Positions 1 through 5,101 are shown, counted from the stretch's first letter. The stretch is 5,101 nt of DNA from Chloroflexota bacterium (GCA_022565015.1 JADFKI010000261.1:1-5101), one strand, 5' to 3'. A program made the numbers and translations. Notes: generated from the sequence alone by a model not told the origin.

Positions 1-10
1 TTTAAGCCTA

Positions 11-442
11 TCAGAGTGGGAGCTTAATTTGTCGGCTGAGGCTGAGGCGAGGCGTAGGCGTAGGCTCTTCGGTAGAGTGTTGCCCGAAATCTTGAGCCCC
101 GTCTTGACCGTCGGCATGGTCTCCGAAGCCGTCCCTGCGGAACCCTCTACCGCCGGGGCCGCCCTGCCCCGAGCCCTCGCGAAACTGCCGTCGAAAGCGG
201 TCCAGGTCTTCCTGGCTGATATCGCCGGACTCGATGCGTCGCCGCAGGTCCTCTCTCTGTCCCTGCCCAAACTGCGCGACCTCATCCGCTTGCGCTGGAG
301 AGGTCTGTAGGGACGCGGGCACGTCCAAGGTCTCTACATCGGACTGGGTCTTGCCTATAGTCAGACCTGCTATGAAGACCACGCCCAGGCTGACGCCCCA
401 TATCGCGGCGATGACCAGAAGTATGACAAATGACTTGTTCAA
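11..442 (-). CDS. Small single-pass membrane protein with SHOCT-like motif and Gly-rich tail, function unknown
   Basis: This 143-residue protein has one N-terminal hydrophobic helix (about 5-29) with small-residue spacing (G16, G20, G26, G30). It is followed by a Thr/Ser/Gln linker, a charged helix-turn-helix-like segment (about 62-87, including LRRRIESGDISQEDLDRFRR) and a Gly/Arg/Asp tail (about 90-121) before a Pro/Thr-rich end. The 66-87 segment resembles the short SHOCT-type motif (Leu-rich helix, Gly-x-Ile-Ser/Thr-x-Glu-Glu turn). The start is TTG at 442 with GAGAGGA 13 bases upstream; an in-frame ATT at 448 would be better spaced, so the exact start is uncertain. An in-frame stop lies just upstream. 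It is co-directional with the transporter genes, 209 bases after the permease, and shares a Gly-rich tail with the adaptor. An accessory subunit or regulator is inference. Coding potential is supported by the coherent membrane helix and the low-complexity tail. Confidence 0.7.
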   Translation of the reverse strand: MNKSFVILLVIAAIWGVSLGVVFIAGLTIGKTQSDVETLDVPASLQTSPAQADEVAQFGQGQREDLRRRIESGDISQEDLDRFRRQFREGSGQGGPGGRGFRRDGFGDHADGQDGAQDFGQHSTEEPTPTPRLSLSRQIKLPL

Positions 443-455
443 TGTAATGTTTCTA

Positions 456-462
456 TCCTCTC
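456..462 (-). promoter_or_regulatory. Ribosome binding site of the small membrane protein
   Basis: GAGAGGA on the minus strand. It lies 13 bases before the TTG start and 7 bases before an in-frame ATT. It supports initiation here but does not settle which codon is used. Confidence 0.45.
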
Positions 463-506
463 ACGGATTTCGTCTCTTTGAGCCTCTCCGAAAATTGCAA
501 CTAATG

Positions 507-556
507 GTTCGACAAGCTCACCACGAACGGGCGGTCTTCCGTTCGTCCTGTCCGAC
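507..556. repeat. Palindromic interspersed intergenic repeat
   Basis: The arms ACGAACGG (523-530) and CCGTTCGT (539-546) form a perfect 8-bp stem around an 8-base loop. Outside them, GTTCGACA (507-514) pairs imperfectly with TGTCCGAC (549-556). The core GACAAGCTCACCACGAAC is one I recall as a dispersed intergenic repeat in many environmental bacterial assemblies, where it is mistranslated as peptides like MVRQAHHER. That is memory, not a search. It lies between the permease and small-protein genes. Confidence 0.65.
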
Positions 557-573
557 TCCCTAAATCGAATATC
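551..573 (+). repeat. Imperfect 23-base direct repeat, copy 1
   Basis: TCCGACTC, eight bases, then GAATATC. It matches 5068-5090 at 19 of 23 positions in the same orientation and without gaps. Both copies are intergenic, one on each side of the three transporter genes. Confidence 0.4.
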
Positions 574-638
574 GCTCCGCCTGATGCGGGCCGCTGTGGA
601 GAGGTCCGTCGAAGGGCCGTTAACGTCCGCATGATATT
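568..638. repeat. Nested inverted repeats downstream of the permease
   Basis: AATATC (568-573) and ATGCGG (584-589) are mirrored by CCGCAT (627-632) directly followed by GATATT (633-638). The left arm has a 10-base spacer between its two blocks; the right arm has none. No T-run follows on the minus strand, so this is not a standard terminator. It may be part of the adjacent repeat element or an mRNA-end structure. Confidence 0.4.
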
Positions 639-651
639 TTCGGATAGGCTC

Positions 652-1878
652 CTACTCGTACCGGAGGGCGTCTATCGGGTGCATCTTCGCGGCGCGCATG
701 GCCGGATAGATTCCCGAGGCCAGCCCTATCAGCGCCGAGACGACCAGCGCGATGATGGCTATGTCTATGCTGAAACCCGTCTCGATAGGCCTGGGCCCTA
801 TGACATTCCTGCCGTTCAGGATTGGCGTGGAGGCAAGTCCGATGGCCAGTCCTATCAGGCCTCCGCCAAGGCTCAACAGCGTGGCCTCGGTAATGAACTG
901 GAACAGGATATCCCGACGCTTGGCTCCCATAGCCTTCCTGATGCCTATTTCTCGCGTACGCTCGGTGACCGAGACCAGCATGATGTTCATGATGCCTATG
1001 CCGCCGACGACAAGGGAAATGCCCGCGATAGCGCCCAGGAAGATGACGAGCGCATTCGTCGTCTCTTCCAACGTCTCAAGCAGCTCCTGGTTACTGCTTA
1101 TGGTGAAGTCGTCCTCTCCGGTTATCCTGTGCCGCAGCCGGAGACTCATCGCGACTTCGTCCTCGGCCTGGTCCATGAACTCCTCGCCCCTGGCCTGGAC
1201 GGTTATCTGGTCCACGGCCACGTCGCCCTGGGTGGTCCTCTGCAACGACAGGCGATAGTAGCTGGTGGTGATCGGGATATATACGCGGTTGCCGGTGCCT
1301 CCGAAGGCCGTCCCACCCGTATCCTCCAGAACGCCTATGACGGTGAACCGCCGTCCGTTGATTCGGATGGGCTGGCCCAGAGGAATTCTGATGCCGAACA
1401 GCGTTTCGGATATATCGGCCCCAAGCACCGCCACCTCGGAGTTGCTGCGTACCTGAGGCTGGGAGATGAACTCGCCAAACTCGACGGTAAGGTTGCGTAT
1501 GTCCTCGTACTCGGGCGTAACGCCGATCACCTGAGTGCTGGTGTTCTCTCTGCCGGCGACCACCTGGGCGTTGGTCCGAATCTCAGGGGCCGCGCCTTTG
1601 ACGGACGGGGCGAACACGATGTCCACCAGCGAATATGCGTCCTCCAGAGTCAGCGTCGAAGCGTTGCCCGTGTTCGTCACGCCGGGTTGGACGAAGAGCT
1701 GGTTCGTTCCCTGGGACGCGATCCTCGACGTAATGCTCTGCTGGACGCCCCTGCCGATGGTCATCAACGCTATGACGGCGGTAACGCCGATCACGACGCC
1801 CAGGAGAGTCAGGCCCGCTCTGAGCCTGTTTCCGGCAATGGCGGACAGCGCCGTTCTGAAGGTGTCCAGTGGGTTCAT
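652..1878 (-). CDS. MacB/FtsX-type ABC transporter permease
   Basis: This 408-residue inner-membrane subunit corresponds to the membrane half of MacB; here the ATPase is a separate gene. It has a cytoplasmic N-terminal amphipathic stretch and RLRAGLTLLGVVIGV leading into TM1 (about 21-41), a large extracytoplasmic MacB-type domain (about 42-272), TM2 (about 276-304), TM3 (about 330-353) and TM4 (about 371-394). The family hallmark around ERTREIGIRKAMGAKRRDIL (306-325) follows TM2 as the cytoplasmic coupling segment to the ATPase. The protein ends in the usual PIDALRYE. The start ATG shares four bases (ATGA, 1878-1875) with the ATPase stop and has GGAGAGGG (1895-1888) nine bases upstream, so the start is well supported. 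Such permeases transmit ATP hydrolysis mechanically to the periplasmic side. With the adaptor upstream, a MacAB-like exporter is most likely. The substrate (macrolide, peptide, lipid or other) cannot be read from the sequence. Confidence 0.94.
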   Translation of the reverse strand: MNPLDTFRTALSAIAGNRLRAGLTLLGVVIGVTAVIALMTIGRGVQQSITSRIASQGTNQLFVQPGVTNTGNASTLTLEDAYSLVDIVFAPSVKGAAPEIRTNAQVVAGRENTSTQVIGVTPEYEDIRNLTVEFGEFISQPQVRSNSEVAVLGADISETLFGIRIPLGQPIRINGRRFTVIGVLEDTGGTAFGGTGNRVYIPITTSYYRLSLQRTTQGDVAVDQITVQARGEEFMDQAEDEVAMSLRLRHRITGEDDFTISSNQELLETLEETTNALVIFLGAIAGISLVVGGIGIMNIMLVSVTERTREIGIRKAMGAKRRDILFQFITEATLLSLGGGLIGLAIGLASTPILNGRNVIGPRPIETGFSIDIAIIALVVSALIGLASGIYPAMRAAKMHPIDALRYE

Positions 1879-2591
1879 CGCTTCAAACCCTCTCCGACAG
1901 TGTCCAAGCGTTGGTCTTCCAGGGCTACCGGGCGGTCGTCTACCACCTGGCCGTCTCTCAGCGTAATCGTCCTCTTTGTGAAGGCGGCAATGTCGGGGTC
2001 GTGCGTCACGACAATTACCGTGATGCCATCCCGGTTAAGCCTTTGAATGATTCCAAGGATCTCCTCGCTGGAGTGGGTGTCGAGGTTGCCCGTGGGCTCG
2101 TCCGCCAAAAGGATATCCGGGTTTTTCACGAGTGCCCTGGCGATGCCTACCCTTTGCTGCTGTCCTCCGGACATTTCGGTTGGCCGGTGGCGCACGCGGT
2201 CGGACAGCCCCACCCTCTCCAGGGCTTCCAGCGCCTTGTTCCGGCGGCCTCGGGTCTTCGTGTACATGAGTGGAAGCTGCACGTTTTCCAGCGCGGTCTG
2301 TCTTGAAAGCAGGTTATAGGTCTGGAAGACGAACCCGATCGTGTTGCTTCGGATCTCGGCAAGTCGATCGTCGGAGAGCATTCCCACGTTTTCGCCGTTG
2401 AGGGTGTAGCGGCCGGACGTCGGGACGTCGAGACAGCCGATGATGTTCATGAGCGTGGACTTTCCAGACCCGGAGGCTCCCATGATCGACACGAACTCGC
2501 CCTTGTCGATATTCAGGCTGACGCCCCTAAGGACCTCGACGTCCACCGTGCCCATGTGATAGATCTTGCCTATATTCTCAAGCCTGATCAT
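1875..2591 (-). CDS. MacB/LolD-type ABC transporter ATP-binding protein
   Basis: This 238-residue cytoplasmic ATPase powers the transporter. Canonical motifs, numbered from the chosen start: Walker A GASGSGKST (38-46), Q-loop Q90 in GFVFQ, signature SGGQQQR (131-137), Walker B ILLADEP (150-156) with catalytic E155, D-loop NLD (159-161) and H-loop H187 in VVTHD. The ALENVQLPL stretch and the overall length are typical of the LolD/MacB/FtsE-like group that pairs with FtsX-fold permeases. The frame is open from an upstream ATG at 2648, but that start would overlap the adaptor's poly-Gly tail by 35 bases. The ATG at 2591 begins with the conserved MIRLENIGKIY, leaves a 22-base gap and fits the family length. 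No strong Shine-Dalgarno is visible, only AGGG about 11 bases upstream. The stop overlaps the permease start as ATGA, suggesting translational coupling. No key residue is missing. Confidence 0.95.
   Translation of the reverse strand: MIRLENIGKIYHMGTVDVEVLRGVSLNIDKGEFVSIMGASGSGKSTLMNIIGCLDVPTSGRYTLNGENVGMLSDDRLAEIRSNTIGFVFQTYNLLSRQTALENVQLPLMYTKTRGRRNKALEALERVGLSDRVRHRPTEMSGGQQQRVGIARALVKNPDILLADEPTGNLDTHSSEEILGIIQRLNRDGITVIVVTHDPDIAAFTKRTITLRDGQVVDDRPVALEDQRLDTVGEGLKR
1888..1895 (-). promoter_or_regulatory. Ribosome binding site of the permease gene
   Basis: GGAGAGGG on the minus strand, nine bases before the permease ATG and inside the end of the ATPase gene. It fixes the permease start at the ATGA overlap. 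Confidence 0.7.
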
Positions 2592-2613
2592 ATGTTGATT
2601 GCCCTGTACACCC

Positions 2614-4878
2614 TTAATTATGCTCTTGGAATCCGCCACCGCCACCACCGCCGCTTCTCGCCCTAAATCCCCTGAAGCCCGTTAGCTGTTGAACAGTGGA
2701 TTCCTGGACCTCTATGACTACCTCTTCGCCCTCTGAGAGCCCTTCGTAAACGACCGTCCAGAAGCCGTCGCTCGTCCCAAGCGTGACCGGCTGCTCCCTG
2801 AATAAGGCCCCGCTCTTTACCAGGACCAGAGGTTCGTTGAAGGTCCCGTGAATGGCCTGGCTCGGGACCAGAAGCCCTTGCTCTTCACCAAGGGCCAGGT
2901 TCGCCACGGCGCTCAGGCCCTCCTGCAAGCGCAGGCCCTCGGGAACGACCACCTCTATCTCAATGTCGAAGGTGACGACTCCCTGGTCGGCCGTGGCCGC
3001 CGAGCTTACCGAGGTAACCCTTCCGGTCAGTCGTGCGTTCGGAAGGGCGTCCAGTGTCACCGAAGCCCCGGACCCCATATTCACCGATAGAACGTCGATC
3101 TCGTCCACGATTCCATCGACCCTGACGATGGTGGGGTCTATCACCTCTACGACGACGGTCGTCGCGCCGACTTCATCCCCCTCCTCAACCCGCACCCCCG
3201 ACACGAACCCATCGAAGGGGGCCGTAAGGGTGGAGTCTCCAAACCTCTTCGCCACGGCGTCCAGGTTGGCTCGTGCGAGGGCTAGCTCAGATTCTCTCAG
3301 CACGATCTCGTTCTCACGGTTAGCGACGGCGGCGGTCAGGTCAGATTGAGCATTCGAGAGGGCCGCATCCGCCAGGGCAAGAATCGTAGCCCGGACTTCC
3401 ATTTCGATCCCGTCCGGGTCACGTAGCTTCTCCAGATCACGCGACGCTGCGTCCCAGGCCGCCTGTGCCAATGCGACCTGGTTGCGCTGGCCTTCGACTA
3501 CGTCGGAGTCCGGACTGACGAGCTTCTCCAGGTCCGAGTCCGCCCTGGCGAGGCCTGCAAGCGCCACGACCAGGCTCTTTTCGAGAAGCTCCGCCTGGAG
3601 ACCTTCACTTAAACTGTCGAGAGTCTTTTGAGCGTCGGCAAGGGTGGCTTCGGCGCGTATAATGTCTGCTTCGGCTTGTGCCGCGTCCTGGGTGTCTTGT
3701 GCCAGAACCGACTCCAGGTCGTCTCGGGCGTCACTGAAGACCTTCCAGGTATCATCAAAGTCCCTCTGGATGCACAGCTCCTGGTTGGCGTCGCGCCGGC
3801 TAATCGTGTTGCCGCTCGAGCTCCGGTCGTCGTCAACGCAGGTGATCTCTATGGATGTCGCGTCCGGATACAACCACACCCACCCGTATACGGTGAGCTC
3901 GTTCCACTTCGTTTCAGGAAGGTCGCCAATGGTACCACCGGGGAAAAGCGTGAAATTGCGGTCGTATATGATCGCTGGTTCAAAATCCCAGGCCTCGAAG
4001 AATTCAGGCGGCGACAGAATTGGGTCTCCCTCAGCGATTTCAGCGCCGGCCCACTTATCGAGTACGTCTAGGTAGTTCTCCCTGGCGGTCTCGAAGTTGT
4101 CTTGAGCAGTGCGGATGGCGTCGGCCCTGGGAGCGATCGACAGGTCCTGCCTTGCCGCCTCGAGGTCCTTGGTGGCCGCGTTAACGTCGGCTATCGCATC
4201 GAGGAGGTCCTGTCCCAAAGCCTCCTGGGCATCCTCCAGATCGATTCTTGCCTGCACGACCGCCTCTTCCGCTTCGGCGACTGCCAGCGGATTCGACAGG
4301 TCATCCTGTGCCTCAAGAAGGGCGATTCTCGCGTCTGAAACGGCGGCGTCGGCCTCTGCAAGGTCCTGAGAGTCGGGATCTCGGAGCTGGTCCAGCTCGT
4401 CCTGAGCATTCAGAAACGCGGCCATCGCTTCCGCTAGGTCCAGGCCCGCCTCGGCCTCTGCGAGCGAGGTCTTTCCCGCCGCCTCCAGGGCGGATTCAGC
4501 GTTCTGAACGTCTATCTTCGCCTGGGCCACTGCCACTCGGAGCGTGGACGTAGTCTCCGCATCCAACCTGACCAACGGCTGGCCTTTTGCGACTTCCTGA
4601 CCGTCGCTAACCAGCACCTCGGCGATGGTACCGCTCGAGCCGAAGCTGAGGGTCTCCTTGTTGGAGAAGACGATATTCCCGTTGACCGACACCTCGTTCA
4701 CGAGATTGCCGAAGCGGACCACGACCAGCCTCTGGTTCTCCTCCAGACTCTGCTGGTTACTCTCGCTCGCCACCACGAAAACGCCGAACGTGGAGCCGAA
4801 GGCCGCGACTAAGACCGCGGCCAGGGCAATGATCTGCCGGCGCCTCAAGCCCTTGAGGGAGATGAGCAGCGAATTCAT
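2614..4878 (-). CDS. MacA/HlyD-like periplasmic adaptor subunit with oversized hairpin and tip insert
   Basis: This 754-residue protein is the adaptor of an ABC efflux system; it would link the permease to the outside by a helical hairpin. Visible parts in order: a cytoplasmic Arg-rich start (LRRR 11-14) and one membrane anchor (about 15-37); the first half of a lipoyl/barrel-sandwich domain (about 81-106, with SDGQEVAKGQPLVRLD); helical arm 1, Ala/Glu/Asp-rich (about 107-274); a non-coiled insert (about 275-378); arm 2 (about 379-548); the second lipoyl half (STLTAPFDGFVSGVRVEEGDEV, 549-570); a beta-barrel (about 582-660); a membrane-proximal domain (about 661-730); and a tail with seven Gly (743-749). 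E. coli MacA is about 371 residues, so this is roughly double, all of it added to the hairpin. The ATG at 4878 has AAGG/GGAGG upstream. It is the first gene of the operon, with the ATPase 22 bases downstream. The fold assignment is firm; the substrate is unknown. Confidence 0.92.
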   Translation of the reverse strand: MNSLLISLKGLRRRQIIALAAVLVAAFGSTFGVFVVASESNQQSLEENQRLVVVRFGNLVNEVSVNGNIVFSNKETLSFGSSGTIAEVLVSDGQEVAKGQPLVRLDAETTSTLRVAVAQAKIDVQNAESALEAAGKTSLAEAEAGLDLAEAMAAFLNAQDELDQLRDPDSQDLAEADAAVSDARIALLEAQDDLSNPLAVAEAEEAVVQARIDLEDAQEALGQDLLDAIADVNAATKDLEAARQDLSIAPRADAIRTAQDNFETARENYLDVLDKWAGAEIAEGDPILSPPEFFEAWDFEPAIIYDRNFTLFPGGTIGDLPETKWNELTVYGWVWLYPDATSIEITCVDDDRSSSGNTISRRDANQELCIQRDFDDTWKVFSDARDDLESVLAQDTQDAAQAEADIIRAEATLADAQKTLDSLSEGLQAELLEKSLVVALAGLARADSDLEKLVSPDSDVVEGQRNQVALAQAAWDAASRDLEKLRDPDGIEMEVRATILALADAALSNAQSDLTAAVANRENEIVLRESELALARANLDAVAKRFGDSTLTAPFDGFVSGVRVEEGDEVGATTVVVEVIDPTIVRVDGIVDEIDVLSVNMGSGASVTLDALPNARLTGRVTSVSSAATADQGVVTFDIEIEVVVPEGLRLQEGLSAVANLALGEEQGLLVPSQAIHGTFNEPLVLVKSGALFREQPVTLGTSDGFWTVVYEGLSEGEEVVIEVQESTVQQLTGFRGFRARSGGGGGGGFQEHN
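3739..4056 (-). other. Trp/Cys-containing domain inserted at adaptor hairpin tip
   Basis: This covers roughly residues 275-380 of the adaptor. Alanine-rich heptads stop and are replaced by mixed aromatic/beta-like sequence (for example YGWVWLYPDATSIEIT, 331-346). Six of the protein's eight Trp (W276, W297, W325, W333, W335, W378) and both of its Cys (C347, C369) lie here. The placement midway between two arms of about 170 residues puts it at the hairpin tip. A small globular domain, possibly disulphide-stabilised, is inferred. I do not recognise the family. Confidence 0.7.
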
Positions 4879-4884
4879 ATCCTT

Positions 4885-4895
4885 ACCTTGCCTCC
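4885..4895 (-). promoter_or_regulatory. Ribosome binding region of the adaptor gene
   Basis: On the minus strand this reads GGAGGCAAGGT. The AAGG part lies about 6 bases before the ATG at 4878; the GGAGG part lies 12 bases before it. Either supports that start. Confidence 0.6.
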
Positions 4896-4907
4896 GCGTT
4901 AATAAAC

Positions 4908-4925
4908 CGTACCTTTAATCGTACC
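4908..4925. promoter_or_regulatory. Direct repeat CGTACC at 12-bp spacing near the operon start
   Basis: CGTACC occurs at 4908-4913 and 4920-4925 (GGTACG on the operon strand), separated by TTTAAT and flanked by AT-rich sequence. It lies 30-47 bases before the adaptor ATG, where core promoter or regulator sites are expected. I see no convincing -35/-10 pair here. Confidence 0.3.
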
Positions 4926-4950
4926 AGAGGAATTTGAAGAAAGTATGAAG

Positions 4951-4976
4951 AGACCTGTCCAGAGAATCACAGGTCT
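4951..4976. promoter_or_regulatory. 8-bp perfect dyad upstream of the operon, candidate operator
   Basis: AGACCTGT (4951-4958) and ACAGGTCT (4969-4976) are perfect inverted repeats with a 10-base spacer; their centres are 18 bp apart. The dyad lies 73-98 bases before the adaptor start. It could be an operator, or a hairpin in an upstream transcript. The T-rich stretch after it on the minus strand is interrupted, so terminator function is less likely. Confidence 0.45.
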
Positions 4977-4979
4977 AGT

Positions 4980-4995
4980 ACTTCGTTGCAGAAGT
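4980..4995. promoter_or_regulatory. Small dyad ACTTC-N6-GAAGT
   Basis: ACTTC (4980-4984) and GAAGT (4991-4995) form a 5-bp inverted repeat with a 6-base spacer, just beyond the larger dyad. It is short enough to be chance and is listed because it clusters with other elements upstream of the operon. Confidence 0.2.
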
Positions 4996-5012
4996 CTCAA
5001 TACGTAATATTT

Positions 5013-5027
5013 CCCGCCCACCCGCCC
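5013..5027 (-). promoter_or_regulatory. G-quadruplex motif upstream of the operon
   Basis: The minus strand reads GGGCGGGTGGGCGGG: four G3 runs with single-base loops (C, T, C), the most stable class of intramolecular quadruplex. It lies about 135 bases before the adaptor start, on the operon's sense strand. The motif is certain; any regulatory role is inferred. Confidence 0.6.
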
Positions 5028-5067
5028 GAGAGGTTATTTTCTTCCGCCTGTACGACCCATCGGACTC

Positions 5068-5090
5068 TCCGACTCATTAACTTGAATATC
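5068..5090 (+). repeat. Imperfect 23-base direct repeat, copy 2
   Basis: TCCGACTC, eight bases (four identical to copy 1), then GAATATC. It lies in the region upstream of the operon, at the window edge, so its surroundings cannot be seen. Confidence 0.4.
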
Positions 5091-5101
5091 TTCGCCCGAC
5101 T

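Noticed and set aside
234..563. Plus-strand open frame containing MVRQAHHER
   Set aside because: That peptide is the spurious translation of the intergenic repeat at 507-556, and the rest is antisense to the small membrane protein.
560..651. Rho-independent terminator after the permease
   Set aside because: Inverted repeats exist, but no compact GC stem followed by a T-run is present on the minus strand.
631..2046. Plus-strand open frame of 471 residues antisense to the permease and ATPase end
   Set aside because: Longer than the permease itself, but its product is a low-hydrophobicity Arg/Asp/Gly-rich string with no recognisable domain. The opposite strand encodes clear FtsX/MacB and ABC motifs with proper starts. 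It is a GC-rich shadow frame.
2147..2362. Minus-strand open frame overlapping the ATPase in another frame
   Set aside because: It lies wholly inside the ATPase gene, whose motifs are intact. Its composition is Arg/Ser-rich with no domain.
2592..2648. Upstream ATG at 2648 for the ATPase
   Set aside because: It would add 19 residues with no family similarity, would overlap the adaptor's poly-Gly end by 35 bases, and would displace the conserved MIRLENIGKIY start at 2591.
652..4878. Calling the genes macA/macB or assigning macrolide export
   Set aside because: The MacB halves are separate genes, the adaptor is double-length with a new tip domain, and nothing in the sequence shows the substrate. 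Gene symbols were left blank.
4879..5101. Sigma-70 promoter for the operon
   Set aside because: I tried TTGAGA, TGGACA and CATACT/TACGAT combinations on the minus strand. None gave good -35 and -10 boxes at 16-18 bp spacing, so no promoter is called.

Overview
The window carries a compact efflux-type operon read entirely on the minus strand. The order is: a very long periplasmic-adaptor (HlyD/MacA-like) protein (4878-2614), a MacB/LolD-type ABC ATPase (2591-1875), a MacB/FtsX-type permease (1878-652) and, after a 209-base gap, a small membrane-anchored Gly-rich protein (442-11). The first three genes are tightly packed (a 22-base gap, then a 4-base ATGA overlap) and almost certainly make one transporter. 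The fourth is probably associated, but it is separated by a repeat-bearing intergenic stretch. I see no RNA gene, CRISPR array, transposase or phage gene. The plus-strand open frames are shadows, including a long one antisense to the permease.

Organism: a GC-rich bacterium. Three things suggest an uncultured Chloroflexota lineage (Dehalococcoidia/SAR202-like), but only tentatively: the stand-alone ATPase and permease instead of a fused MacB, the long acidic Ala/Glu/Asp-rich coiled-coil adaptor with a poly-Gly tail, and the intergenic repeat. No marker gene in the window proves the taxonomy.

How it works together: the adaptor is anchored by one N-terminal membrane helix and has a split lipoyl domain, a long helical hairpin, a beta-barrel and a membrane-proximal domain. 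The ATPase has every canonical nucleotide-binding motif. The permease has the FtsX/MacB four-helix plan with a large extracytoplasmic domain. Together they form a MacAB-like mechanotransmission pump or substrate-handling machine. No TolC-like outer-membrane gene is present.

The most notable observation is in the adaptor. At the tip of its hairpin, where MacA would dock TolC, sits an insert of about 100 residues that is rich in Trp and contains the protein's only two Cys. The two helical arms on either side are nearly equal in length and carry proline breaks at mirror-image heights.

The 223 bases upstream of the operon (4879-5101) contain a textbook G-quadruplex motif on the operon's sense strand, an 8-bp perfect dyad, a smaller dyad and a 12-bp-spaced direct repeat next to the start codon. 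The 443-651 gap holds a palindromic interspersed repeat and nested inverted repeats. A short motif in it recurs imperfectly at the other end of the window.
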